This document shows positions 1 to 12,250 of a stretch of DNA of 64,000 bases, piece by piece (the stretch's first letter is position 1; every line of letters starts with the position of its first letter). The position numbers were made by a program, and so were the translations under genes. Source of the DNA: Dasyornis broadbenti (Eukaryota > Chordata > Aves > Passeriformes > Dasyornithidae); contig VZRN01005389.1 in NCBI GenBank assembly GCA_013397935.1, positions 723,547-787,546 on the forward strand, read 5' to 3'. The notes under the pieces were generated by a model. The model searched no databases and was not told where the DNA came from. It saw only the letters and a program-made list of their open reading frames with translations.

Positions 1-2581
1 TGCTCAAAGATACAAATTTGATTTCCCCTCATCTTTATTTTCACATCAAAAATTTTCTCCACTTTTTCAATATCCCTTTTCTTCCTCTTTTATCCCCGGT
101 GTAAATCCTGACTATCAAATGAAATGAAATGGAAGGGAATGGACTGCCTGAAGCTATTCACGGCACGGGAACTCACTACACCTCCTAATAAGCCATTCCC
201 CGTTTATTTTTAGCAGCACACCATCCCTATCTTTCCTGTTGCTGTTGAATACTCAAGTGGTGCTGCCGCTAAACATTATGACTTTCTTTCCTTTGCTTAA
301 TTACGTGCCAATCAGTGTGGAGCAGAGTGTGCTCTCAGCTGGTTGCTGGATAAATATTGAGTGCAACGCGATTCCAGACATTGCTACGGGAACGGGCATT
401 TCCAAACCTCACCCTGTCGAAGCTGTGGTGGAGTTGTGTGCCAGCTGTGTTTCTGGGGAGCACTGGGAGCAGCTCATGGCCTGCCATGGACAGTTTGGAC
501 ATTTCCAGCTCGGGTCACCCCCCAACAGTGCTTAGAAGGGTGTGACGATTTTTGGAGCTAATAATGAAAACCCCCATATTTTGGTACCCAGTTGTTCAGT
601 TTTCAGCTTGTCCATGTATTTGCACCTGTTCAGACAGGAAGGTGCACGTGCCCTGGATAACCTGCCCTGCCCTTGGCTATTTCTGTAAATAAATCCCAGG
701 TTCCAAGAGGTGCCCAATTTGCACCAGCTGCCCCCAGTGATCCCTGCAGCAGAGCTGCCTGGGGATCCACAGAGGAGCAACAAATCAGCCTTTTTCCTGC
801 ATGTGGGTTTATTTTTTTTTTCCTCTTCTGGTGTCTTTGCTCTGCTCTTTGTTGTTGTTTTAACGTAGCTGAAAATATACTGTCTGCTGCTAATGAATAG
901 CATGGAAACCATACGCTTCCAAGGCTCTGGGGTCGTGCCGAGTCGGCTGCTGCTCCCCATATACTGCTGGGATATATTTGCCAGCATTTCAATTAGATCA
1001 TCAATAACCCAGTGCAGCTGCTGAGAGAAGAACTCAGATGTTCATAAATGTTATAGTCCATTAAGTTCAGATACTTCAAAGGCAGTTTGGAAAGAAAGTC
1101 ATTTGTTAGGCCGAGTGTCAGTATAGCGGAATGCAAATCATGGTGGATGCCAAAGAAAGGGATTAAAAATGGAGTTTAAAGGTCAAATTAACTTAATTTG
1201 ACCACTTCTGACACATCATGCAACTCCCTGACTTTTAAAATATTGCAGTCGTGTGCCAGGGTAAGGATTCCTCTGGAGGGATGCAAAGCCGGGGTGCAGG
1301 ACGCTCAGGGCACTGCCAGCAGCAGCGCAGGGACACCCCAGCAGCTTGGGGGCTGTGAGGAGTCTGGGGTGTGAGTGGGGATGTGAGGGGGGTACGTGAC
1401 TGTGTGTTTGCAATTTCCTCATTCAAAATCCATGTGGTATTTCCTGCCTCTAAAATCGGAAAAGCAGGTCAGTGCTTCAAGCACAGCAAATATTGAAAGA
1501 ACTGATTAACATTGTGAGAGATTTTCCCGTTTTAAAACGATTTCCTTCTGGAGCAGGCAGAGAACCAAAGCTCCTTTCCCAGGATGTTTCCCTGCAGCCT
1601 CCCTCTCCCCTCGGGTGTGTGCATGAAGGGGAAGCAGCGTGATTTGTGATGCTTAGGAAGGAGAGAGGAATGCAAGCATCAGGGTGAATTAACAGCTGAT
1701 GGAAAACGCGGCCAGCTCACCTCGGAGGAGGGATGGCACGACAGGGAGAGAGAGGAAAACACTACATCACTGTGGAACTGCCAAACTACAGCTGAGATTC
1801 AGCAGCAGAAGAAATCTGGGCATGGCATCTGCTTTCAGCAAGTGGAGCTGCATCCCAGGAACTGAGCAGATTGGCACCGACCGGGGGGAGCAGCACGACA
1901 GATCCTGCCCCAGGAACACTGCCAGGATGTCCACGAATTGAAAGAGTTTTCTGCAAAGGTGGGAGCTTCAAGAGGCATAACAAATGCTTTCCCCACCTGG
2001 CAGGGACACGTGGACAACCAGGGAAATCTGTCCTTGGTGCCATGTCCTTCATGATGGTGCACATATGGCCAGGCAGGGTCACCCCAGCCTGTTCCCAGCT
2101 GCTGCCATCCCACTGTCCTCTGCAGAAGCTTGGGATTTGAGCTGGATAAAGCATTTCTGTGACTGCCTTGCTGGAAAAATTAGTTTCTTTGTTTAACAGA
2201 CAGCTTTTCCAGCAAATACTTGCTGCTGTGAAACAAGGTCCATGGTTCTGGATATTTGTGGCCGGTGAACCAGCTACATGAAATGTCTTTGCCAGACTTC
2301 GACCTCAAACGGGATAGTTTTTAAAATTCCTTTAAAAATCAGGGCAGCATTTCTCAGAATCCTGCCCCAGCTTTGCCCAAAGCTTCTGGACCTCAGCATC
2401 TCCAGCTGCAAGGACAGGGACAGCACAGCTGTTCAGTGCTGACCCAGGTTTGGGGTGGTTTCAGGCTCCATTGGCAGTGCTGGCAGTGCCAGGACTGTCC
2501 CGGTGGCAGGGACAGGAGCCAGGGCGGTTTCGTGGCACTTGAAGAGCTGGTGGTGAGGATCTGCAGTGGGACACAGGAGTT
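1..2581. other. Single-copy noncoding DNA, no gene seen
   Basis: I see no transposon or exon that I can recognise here. The open frames (up to 151 codons, minus strand near 532-987) overlap frames on the other strand and have no recognisable domain. The stretch around 960-1220 is AT-rich and ends in a perfect 23-bp palindrome (1181-1203, listed separately). A 12-bp perfect palindrome CGTTTTAAAACG lies at 1528-1539. The segment 1700-2580 is richer in G and C and otherwise featureless. The right edge is the end of an LTR. Confidence 0.6.
1181..1203. other. Perfect 23-bp palindrome with AGGTCA/TGACC ends
   Basis: GGTCAAATTAA at 1181-1191 is followed by a single C and then its exact reverse complement TTAATTTGACC at 1193-1203. 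With the preceding A the left end reads AGGTCA, the nuclear-receptor half-site, and the right end reads TGACC(A). The inner part carries two TTAAT/ATTAA homeodomain-type cores. It could be a regulatory binding site or a chance palindrome. Binding is inference. Confidence 0.5.
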
Positions 2582-3020
2582 TGATGCCTAATTGGGCGTA
2601 CCTAAAACAGAGGCTAGACAAAGTTAAGAGAACAAAAAGCAATTATATTTAACGAAGGGCCTTCAGGTAACATTCAGGGCAGTCACAGCGCACCCAGGGG
2701 CTACACCCGAAATGGACAACAGGTCATGGGTTTTTCAAACTTTATCAGTTCTGTCCATTTGCATATCAAGGTTTAATCCTCCAATTACAGCCTCAGGTAA
2801 TGAAGTCAATCACTCCAAGTTTGCTCCCCCCAATTGACTGTTGGTTACAGATCTTGGGGCCTGAGACAGTGAGGTGTCCTTGAATTCCGGGCTTAGAGAG
2901 GAATTGTTTTGTTTAAAATTGAGAGAACAGTATCTTAGCACCCTGTGTGGAGTCCAGAGTTACACACTAAAGAATTACAGATACATGGAAAAATATAGAA
3001 GCGAAAATCCTAAGGCATCA
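2582..3020 (-). mobile_element. Solo LTR of an endogenous retrovirus (439 bp)
   Basis: The element is bounded by a 7-bp terminal inverted repeat, TGATGCC at 2582-2588 and GGCATCA at 3014-3020, the TG...CA ends expected of an LTR. The minus orientation is inferred from the layout: the presumed U3 lies at high coordinates, and the stretch just inside the 2582 end resembles an R/U5 region (a TTAAATATAA run on the minus strand). No gag, pol or env sequence flanks it, so it is probably a solo LTR left by LTR-LTR recombination. I could not find a clear target-site duplication: the left flank ends GGAGTT and the right flank begins AGTGCA. The architecture resembles avian ERVL/ERVK-type LTRs, but the family name is not established from sequence alone. 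Confidence 0.75.
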
Positions 3021-5654
3021 AGTGCAACTTCATGCCTGAGAAATATCAGGGAAACAAATGGAAATGAGGGAGGGAAAATGCAGTAGAGAGGAAGGCAATG
3101 GTTCTCCTCTTGGGAAGAATCTATTTTTCCCTCAAGTCAGCACAGACAGCACAGAAGGAAGATCCGTGTCGTGTTCTTACTTCCTCCTTCCTCCTACGAG
3201 CCCCCGGAGGACGCCTCTGGGGGATCCCCAAGGATTTCTCTGGGACATCCCCAGGGATGCCTCCAGGCAAGCTGGAGAGAGACAGCCTCTGGCTCCTGCA
3301 GGGACCTCCCGCGGCAGCCGTGGAGGAGCTGGAAGTGCCGCTCAGGGAATGGGTGCAGGCTCCCTGGGGAAGCTGTAAGATCACGGGCGAGGCAGAATCA
3401 GGTGGTTGCGCTCCTGGGCTGCCTGCTGGGTGCCTGCGGGAGCCTGTGCCCAGCGCTTGGAGCTGCCAGGAGAGCTGCCGGGGTCTCCCCTCGCACTCAC
3501 TCACGTTTTGAAGTCAGGCAGGGTGGCAGGAGAAGTCCCTCCTGGAAAGATTATCTAAATATCTGGTTCATCATTGTCACCGGAGATACCGTCTGTGAGT
3601 AATTAGGGGGAGGGAGGAGGGCGGCAAGGAGGAAGCTTTGGAAGTGACTCATTAGCAGGATGTTAATGAAGCTCTGGACACTGCAGGGGCAGAGGCAGAT
3701 CATGGTGACTCTGCCTGGTCACCTCTGTCCTGTCCCCAGCGCCTGTGACTGTTTAAAGAAGGGCACTGGGGTCACTGTGGCAGATTGCGGGCATTTGAAA
3801 AACTCCTGGATGGAATGGGATAAGATCAGAGCAGGTATGGGAAGCAAATAAATGCACAAACTCCCGGGTGCTGAACCAGCTGAGGCATCCACATTTCACG
3901 TGGCTCTTGCAATGAGTGGCGCTGCCCCGCTCTGTCTCAGCTGATCTTCCACCAGCGAAGCTCTGGGAGAATTCAGATCAGGTTATCAATTCCATCAGAG
4001 TCGGGAGACAGGAGAGAAATTTGATAAGCGCCTGCGGTGGCTGATTAAGATGGAGAGAAGAGGAGCCTCCGGTTTAACTCCCACCTGACCTTTCGAGAGG
4101 GAGGCAGCGTGTTGAAAAATGCCATTTGCAGCTCTTAAAGGTTTTATGCCCCTGAACACCTCAGAGCTGTTTGAGGAGAATGATATTCAGCTTGCTCAGG
4201 CCCTGCCAGCTCCTGCTTCCCCTCGCAGCAGTGGCTGCCCCAGTGGGAGGCTGAGAAGGATTTATGAAAGGTCAATATTTGAATGTGCAAAACTTACTAA
4301 GTCTATCAGAGCATGGGGAGAGATTCTGCATCAGCTCACCGAAAATCTGCCTAAATTTCCACTCAAGTAGGACGGCAGCTGGAAAAACTCTACATGGCTC
4401 TACTGGTGCTGGCTCTGGTCAGCGGTGCAGCAGCAGCTCCATGAATTCCCGCTCTCTGCTGGCACAAGGAGGTCTCGACACGCTGCGGAGCAGGACGGAA
4501 GGAACAGAGTCTGCCCCAGTGTGTCCAAGATCCCTGAGATCCCTCTTCCTTCTCTCAGGGCCTGTTGCTTGACAGGGCAGGTTCCTTACCAGGAGCTGAT
4601 GTGAGCTGCTGCAGAACCAGGACATTCCCAGTGGATAGGGAGGAGCATTCCCAGTCTGTCCAGGCTGGGAGTGCTTTGCCAGTGCTGAGCACACGTACGG
4701 GGCAGGTGACATCTCAGAACTACCTCTACCACACTGCAGATAAGGAAAGCAAAGCTGGAAAGCAAACTCCGCTCTGAATCGCAATGCCAGGGAATGTTAT
4801 TGCTTGTTTGCAGGATCACAGCAGCTGCAGCTTTCACAGGTTTTGTGGGAAAAGAAGCAAATTTCACTGAAGCAGAAGAATGAACCCGAAGCAGAGGAGC
4901 TGCTGCAGCCATTGACATCTGCTGCAAAGCCAGTGTGAATATTTCATATCACACAATATCAAAAGTTTGCTCATGTCTCCCAGACGGGACTGGGTGGTGA
5001 TGTGTAACCGAGGGGTAGCAGTGGTTCAGCAGGAACATATGACATGAATTTGTTCCAGATTTCAGGATTCTTAGCTGTGATTTTATTCTCATTCAGTGAT
5101 TTGACAGGCAGCCAGTCGAATTTCAACAGAAGAGAGAAAGTGAGAAAAGGCCCCTGTGTCTTGGAATCAGTCAGAGAAGATGCTTCCCTTTTTGGTGGCA
5201 GTTCTGGTCGCAGGTCAGGACCACGTGCCAGGACACGGAGACGTGGAACCCTCCAGGAAGGAGGGGCTACAGGCAGGGCCGGGCAGGTGCTCCTGGATCA
5301 GGCACAGGCAGCTCTTCACTTCTTGTGTTCTAGAACCCCAGAGATTCTGGAATCCTCAAAATGAAAAGCAAATGTTTTTGTGTCTGGTTTGCCACGGGAA
5401 CTGAGTCCGTGTGAGGCGATGATGAAACACGTGGGGCTCACGGGAGACCGGGATTCTGTCTGGGTGAATTCCGGGGCTTCCCCGCTGCTTCCCAACGCCT
5501 GGAAATATTAACCAATTCCTCAGTATTTAAACTCCTTTCAAGAGCTGAAGTGTCATTAAGTTTCCCATTTTGCCACAATTTACAATTAGTTTACCTCATT
5601 AAGCATTGTAAAAGCTGTCGGGAAGCACCTTGGAGGTTATCCATCACCCTCATT

Positions 5655-5770
5655 GCTCCGGCTGCCGGAAGGCTGTGCGGCAGAGCAGGAGGCTCCCGGG
5701 GGACCGGGGGCTTCACCGAGCCCTGAACAAGGGCGATGGCAGCACCGGGGTCCCCCCTCGCGAGCACCAA
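5655..5770. other. Small CpG-rich patch
   Basis: Roughly a dozen CpG dinucleotides fall within about 115 bp, in CCGG, CCCGGG and TCGCGA contexts, while the surrounding sequence is CpG-poor. The patch is too short for a classical CpG island and has no TATA box or obvious first exon beside it. It may be an enhancer or a GC-biased unique segment. Confidence 0.35.
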
Positions 5771-8700
5771 ATCCACGTGTGGCACCTGCAGCCCCTGGCA
5801 CCTGCCACAGCCACGGAGAGCCACCAGCGGGGCGTGGCATCAGGGCTGCAGCTCCTCTGCTGAGCCCTCGAGCACCCAGCCCAAAGGCCAGGGTGACCAC
5901 TGCTCCTTGCATGTTCCTTTTTTCAGAGCCTGACAGTTGGGTAACTAGAGGAGCAGAAGGAAGAAAAAGCGCTCTGCACAGCACAAATGAAAGCAGCAGA
6001 AGCAAAAAACCTGCTTTTTTACCGAATCCTGTGTAACAGAAGCCCAATAGCAGCATGAGACTTGAGCTGCATTTTAAGGGAGCAATCGCTGTTCTGCTTG
6101 TAAGGAGCTCTTATCCCTTCCAGCAATCCTGGGTCTGTCCTGGTGCTCTTCCTCTTGTCTTTCCCCAGTACTTGCAATTTCTAGTGAGTAGTTAAATTTG
6201 ACCAAAAGATAAAGCTCTCATTTCATAACCACTGCCTGAGGACAGAGTTTGAATCCGGAGATGGGTCCTTGCTTAAGTGATGTAACTCAAACAACTCAGT
6301 TCTCATGGGAGCTGATGTGATTCTGAACTCTGGAGACCAAGACACTTCTCCTGAGTCACTGAAACTGCAGAAAGAAGTTTTACTTTAAATAATTGAAACT
6401 AGAATAATTTGGATAGCATTAGCCAAAGCAGAACTTGCACGTGGGCAGTGGGGATGGTTAAACCACTCAGACACCTGTGTGTGTGCCCCTTCAGGACCAC
6501 TCCACATCAGCATGTTGGGTTTTTTTAACATTTCCAACAGTGACGCTACAAGTTGTTCTTCAGGTTGTCTTACAGCCCTGTTTTAGGCTCCAGCCCAGGG
6601 TAATAGCAGGGACACTCAGTGAAAGCCACCAGAGCTGCCCGGTGACACGGTTACCCCAATTCCTGTAAAAAACCCACATACCAGCAGCAGATATTTGGAT
6701 TTAATTGTTTTGATAAGCACAGGGCACTTTGCCAAACAGTCAATTGAACAAAACCGTGGCAATTAGAGGAGAAGTTCTCCCTGCAGAATTGCGATTCTTA
6801 AGCTCCATTCCTATTTACAAATGAGATGGGATGAGTGGGAATATCTGTGCTAATCCCTGTGCCCACCCACTCCTGCCCCCATCATCGGGTCGGTCCCAGC
6901 TCTGTGCTTTGCCGGGTGCTCTGACCTCCCAGCCGAGCATTTTTGGTGATATTTACACACACACAGAGAACAAAAGGTGATTTACCCACTCAAGTGAGGA
7001 TTATATTTTGTAGGGAAATTCCCACTAGATGGGTATCGCAGTTTGTCTCCAGTGTGGAATTTCAACCTCACCTTTTCATCGTGAAAAATAAGTTTATAGA
7101 GTCACCTCACCTCCCAAAATCTCACCTGGAGGTCTGAAAAAAGGGCTCACTCACTCAGAACCTCCCCATCCTGGATCGCTGCAAGGGAACCTTTGCTCCC
7201 AGTCAAACACTTCCACAGGAAAACTGAAGTCAGGAAACGGATTCTTTGGGTTTATTGCCTCCGTATTCAGAAAAAAAAACAGATGCTTTGTTTCCTCCAA
7301 GAGGAGCTGTGATTATTAGAGATCTGTCCGTGTTCATTTTCCTGCTCTCCTTACAGGGGCCCGGTGTGACGCTGCTATTGATGAGGGCTCAGAGCTGATC
7401 GATCGAGGTGCTGGGTCAGAGCACTGACATTAATGAATGGGCAGGGCCTCAGCCCCTGCCTGGGCTCTGCAGAGTCCCCACGAGCCCAAACCTTTGTAAA
7501 AGGCCGGAGAGGGAGAGTCCCGGCCTGCAGGCACTTGCTGGCGTCCTACAAGGCAGCGGGAGGTTTTACAGCTAGAGCGTGAATCGTGGCTGGGTCTGTA
7601 AAAAGCTCAGGGACAGTCCCCTTTGCCAGGTACCTTCCCTGAACTGGTTTTAAACCGGCTCGGTGTGGCTGAGCTGGAGATGGGTAACTTCTTCCTGGAC
7701 ACGTTTTTTTTTTGCCTCAGGATGGATGAGGAGCCGGAGGAGAGAGCAAAGAGGCTGCTCTAATTCACCTGTGGTTTTAGTACAAATCCAGGACGTGACC
7801 AGAGCCTGGCATTTGCTTATTCCCTTGGCTGGCAGCAGGTGTTCACAGCAAAATCGCTGTTTCAATAACCTGTCTGGCTCTGTAGTGCAGAATCTCCACA
7901 TGGCAGCAATTGTGGCTGTCACGTCCCCTGTGATAACCTCCCTGCAGGGCCCCTGGGGCTGATGAAGCTGCTGTTGATGTGGAACACACTGGGCCAGTCA
8001 AACCAGCTCGAGCACTGCCACTTGCTTTGCTAATTAACTTTATCTTCTACTCAAACCCAGGCAATCCTCAGCCTTGTAGAATTGATTTCAGGGCAAAGGA
8101 GGGATATTTGTGTCTTACAAAGCCACTCCAGTTACAAATCCGAAGCACTCGCTCCCTGTTATTTGCATCAGCATGTTCTAAAGTAGGACACAGCACTTGG
8201 ACAGTTTCTATTCTGGTAACTTACAATGTATTTTTATAATGTCTTTTTCCTTCGCCTCGCGTCTCTTTTCTTTTCTCGGAGACAAACAGCAGCTGTGTTG
8301 TTGGCACAGTGCTGGGAAAGGGAAGCAGGGGGTCAGCAAGGGCACCGAGATAAGCAGTTCTGGTGTAAATCAGATCCTTCACAAAGCTGAGATTAGAAAT
8401 TGTCGCTTGTCTACAAATAAGTGATGATTTCTTGCCCTCCCCGTATGCGCAGGCACTTTGAGTTTCCATTCAGATGGTTTCTGAACACTTCATTTTGGAG
8501 TGGGAGAGGCAAGGATCAAGTCTCCACTCGTCTGCAGAAGGACAGAGCGTGGTTGTGTTCTCAGTGCAGGCAGAGCACACGAGCAAACCCGGCCGCGATG
8601 CCGTCACTAAAGCAGGACTGAAGCAGCGAATCGGGCCCACTCGCCCTGTGTTGGCCACCAAACGTCTCCAGGTGGGTGCTGAGCCAAACCTAGAGATGGC

Positions 8701-8984
8701 AAACCCAGCAGGACAGGGAAACCCACGCTTAAGGCTTCAGAGAGCTCTGCACAGGCTGCCAGAGCCACTGAAGGGCCCAAGAAAATACCTGGTCAAACAA
8801 ACCAGGCTCAACCAAGGCCCGGCTCAGGACATGGGGCACTCGGGATCCGACTGTGCTGCTCCAGAGCCACATCTCTGATCCACAGCGATTCTCTGGAGAG
8901 GCTGGGCAGATGCTCCATCCCTGTGCCCAGAGGTTTTGGACAGGGATTGCTCAGCAGAGATCACATGCTTGGCTTCTCGGAAGG

Positions 8985-9420
8985 CTGAAGGATGATCAAT
9001 AGTTGATTAATCTAGTGAAGAAATTAATGTATTAAAAGCAGTGACTGATGTCAAATACATTCTCTCTTGCTCATCGATTTCCTTATTTTTAACCTGCATG
9101 TGCCAGAGTTCTGAAGCCCAATTCTAGTGTGCAGCTGGCACATCCATCTCTTTAATTTCATATGGATATAAGATACTGAGCAATGTATTTGATTGAGTAA
9201 ATGTGGTGCCATTGATTTTGTGGCTGAATTATCTGATTTGATTGGCACCATGTCCCGTTTAATAGAGAAAGCAACCAATTCAATAAGTAATGTTAGTAAT
9301 TGGGTAGTTGTTCTCTGAAGAAAGATTACTTGAGTTTCTGGGACTAATGTCTCTCGGTTGCAGCGTAAACCGGATAAATTTGTACACGAGATGAACACGA
9401 TAACGTTTATCCGTGTAATA
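8985..9420. other. AT-rich block, candidate regulatory element
   Basis: This single-copy AT-rich block contains many TAAT/ATTA homeodomain cores (for example GTTGATTAATC near 9002 and AATTAATGTATTA near 9022), TGATTG/TTGATTG motifs and a 13-bp palindrome ATCAATAGTTGAT near 8996. The composition is typical of vertebrate conserved noncoding elements near developmental genes. That reading is inference, because no alignment is available. Confidence 0.3.
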
Positions 9421-9706
9421 ACAAAGCACTGGGCTCTCTAATGCAGCATCAAGGGCTCCCGGGCAGCCCCCGCTGAGCAGCTCCTGCGCTGTTTATACAC
9501 GAACACAAAGCTCAGGCATCAGGGCCATTAATTAATTAACCCTCAAAAGCCGCTGAGAAACGCTGCATATGTTTATGTGTGCCCTAACGAACACACTGAC
9601 AAAGTTCTGCACCGCAGTGGTAACACTGACCGCGGGCTCAGGGCTCTGCTCGGATTTGGAGCGGGGCAGGAGCAGCCCTCACACAAGTGGGACTGAATCA
9701 GAAGCC

Positions 9707-9910
9707 AGGAATCATTTAGGCTGGAAAAACCCTCCAAGATCATGGCCTTCAACCTGTGCCCAGTCCCCACCTCGTCACCCAGCCCGGAGTGCCACGTCTG
9801 ATCGTTCCTTGGACTCCTCCAGGGATGAGGACTCCACCACACTTGGCTGTGTGAGTGAACAACCAAGGACCCCTTCCTTTCCCAAAACGCATTTCCAAGC
9901 CTGAATCTGA
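9707..9910 (-). mobile_element. CR1 LINE 3' fragment
   Basis: The left end carries the reverse-complement CR1 3' signature (GAATCATTTAGGCTGGAAAA then CTCCAAGATCATGG). The familiar CR1 3'UTR follows: a block around CACCTCGTCACCCAGCC and then 'TGGACTCCTCCAGGGATGAGGACTCCACCAC'-type sequence, given here only in part. The element is 5'-truncated at about 9910, contains no reverse-transcriptase coding sequence, and is moderately diverged. It belongs to the same sequence group as the copies at 12828, 40395 and 58801. Confidence 0.85.
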
Positions 9911-9924
9911 GGGAGGCAATTTTA

Positions 9925-10330
9925 TTCAAGGTGGTGTTCAGTACTAAGAGGAAAGGTATTTAATTATATGTTATACTCGACAAATTTGATACCAAAAATC
10001 ATCTGTCAAGTTCATGTAAAACCGATAGTAATAAAAGCAAAACGACACTTATACTGATTTTTCAGCCTATGCTGTATTATTTTCAAAAGAGAAACCAGCA
10101 CTCAACAATTGGATTCCATGCTGATATATTACAAAATACAATCTAGCCATAATGCTGATGTGACAGCCAAAAGCAGATATTAGCAGAAGAAAGTGATTTT
10201 TTTTATTATACAATTTTATCACTGGATGGAAATTTCAAGACTTAAATTTACCATCACATCGGCATCTGAACCTGAATATCTGGGAGGTCATTTACTCCAC
10301 TGCACAATAAAAGGGAGTCAGACAAGGTAA
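9925..10330. other. AT-rich block, candidate regulatory element
   Basis: This is AT-rich single-copy sequence with homeodomain-type TAAT cores, ATTAT runs and TGATGTGACAG. It contains no repeat signature. The composition resembles conserved noncoding elements, but conservation cannot be judged here. Confidence 0.3.
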
Positions 10331-12209
10331 TGCATAATGGAAATCAAAGTGGAGCTTCCATTTGCGATGCTGCTGCACATAAACTATCGGCTGCGGGATC
10401 TAAATTATGAGGAGATTCACTCTCTGGTGATGAATGCGGAACACAACGAGAGGGGAAGGACAGACCCTGAGGGAGAAGGAATGTGCCACTTGTAGAGGTG
10501 TTTATCAAAACAGAGATATGCTTCTGTATCTTAAAATGTTATTTTTCTCAAAATTTATTGCAGATACTGATAAGCAAGACCTGTTTATTTATTTCATGGC
10601 AATTACAGGGTTGCTCAGAACTGCCTGTTCCGGCGGATTTTCCCCACAGAAAAGGCTTTTTGCTGAGCATTTCAGGGCTTTGCTTCTAAAAATTCAGAAC
10701 TTCAAAACCATTTTTAAATGTAGAAATATTCATTTTTCCCCCCATTCCGGAGGCCTGGGCTGCATCTTTCAAATTCCCCACTTCTTAAAAAAAGGAAAGA
10801 TGTTTCAGGCTCCAGAACAATAAAGAATATTTTGTTTTCCTCGGGGCGCTGCGGGGCAGGAGCCCCGTGGGTACCTCCACCCCAGGGATGCTCCTGCTGC
10901 TGCCACCAGCACACTCGCAACGCTGCTGCCTCTGAGAGCCGCTGCCAGCCCTGACGTGCTGCTGTCTTCATCCTTCACGCCAGATTTACCAGGCAAGCAC
11001 AGTTCTGGCCACATGAAGTGGGTGAAATAGACGGAGAACTGCTTCGTGGTAGGTCTCCTTGGCTTTTCAGAGGAGACACTCAGCGTTCAGCCTCTCCTGC
11101 CTCTCCTAAGCCGGCTTTGTGCGAGAGCTGGGATGGAAAATGGCAACGACACCAGTTTTATCTGCCCTTAATTAAATGCTGAAGTGCTCGTGTGTAGTGG
11201 TGGGATTGTGTTGTGGTGAAACCTGAACCCTGCGAATGGGGTAATTATAAACGGAGGGATTTTGCTAATACCAGACTTCCCCTCATTTTCCCTCAGTAAT
11301 TAGAGCACAGCAAAGAAATCAGTGTGCAGTTGACTCAAACAATCTGCCACTGGAAGAATTACTTGCTGATGACTTCCCTGGCAAATCACATCCCTACTGT
11401 TGCCATATATCAGAGAAGTAGTTTTTGTTTCTTCGTATTAAAGGCATTTCATCCAGCTGCCAGGTTGCCGTCCTTCCCTGCTCCTGGACAGGACAGGAGC
11501 GTTGCTGGAGGGAGGTGTAAGCCATGGGGTGCTCAGAAAGCTGAGAGCCATAAATTCCAAGTGGCGACATCGGTCTGAAAGCAAGATGTTGGTGTCTAAG
11601 CGACTGGCAGAGAGCGAGGTCTCCAGAATGAGCCCCAGAAAAGGAAGGCCCAGATCCTCCTTAGGGGCCTAAGCGGTCCCAGTCTGGGGTTTATGGATTC
11701 TACACCACCCACCACAGGCTCTAGATTGCAGCACTAAAAAGTTGGATCTGGAAGCTCGAGTTCCACTAACCAGGATCAACCACGTGGCTGCAAGAGCTGC
11801 AGTAGATCTGAGCTGTCCTGGTCCATCTCCCTGCCAGTCTGACCTCTCTGGACTTCAGAGGGCAGAAGGATCCTGTTGTCTGGGTGGCTGGTGAAACCCG
11901 CCCGGCTTTCCCACCATCAGGCACACTTTGGCCATTTCACGGACACGTGTCCTCGTGGAGGCAGCAGTTTCCCCCCAGCTCTGTGCGTGTGCCGAGGCTG
12001 TAAAAGCCCTGACAATGTGTATCAGAGCAGGATCTTTGTTTACCAGCTGTCAGCTAATAATGGGAGGCGTTATCCCAGCCCTGAGACCCATCGCCGGTGC
12101 GAGTAGGAGCTTACGAGCTAAGCTGGCTGATTTACTGACTGCTCACGCCCGCGTTGCGTGAGCTGGTGTGAATGTAATCTACTCAAAACACCCCGGTGGG
12201 ACCCATAAA

Positions 12210-12250
12210 CTTTATATAAGGAGCCTTAACTCAAACAGTAAGAGGCTCCT
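12210..12250 (+). other. TATA-like motif with adjacent 8-bp hairpin
   Basis: TTTATATAAG at 12211-12220 overlaps the start of an inverted repeat, AGGAGCCT at 12219-12226 and AGGCTCCT at 12243-12250, with a 16-nt loop. No transcript or open frame downstream supports promoter function. Confidence 0.25.

Larger units (their letters stand above)
3021..9706. other. Single-copy noncoding DNA, no gene seen
   Basis: This is about 6.7 kb with no recognisable transposon. GC-rich segments (3180-3500 and 5640-5890, the latter with a local CpG cluster at about 5655-5770) alternate with AT-rich ones (6180-6430, 6660-6840, 7970-8240, 8980-9420). Overlapping open frames of 120-143 codons in 3098-3602 occur in three frames on both strands, as expected of a GC-rich stretch with few stops, and none has a recognisable domain. 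Nothing here supports an exon. Confidence 0.6.

Noticed and set aside
6225..6268. tRNA-like B-box (GTTTGAATCC)
   Set aside because: There is no matching A-box at the right distance and no cloverleaf arms around it.
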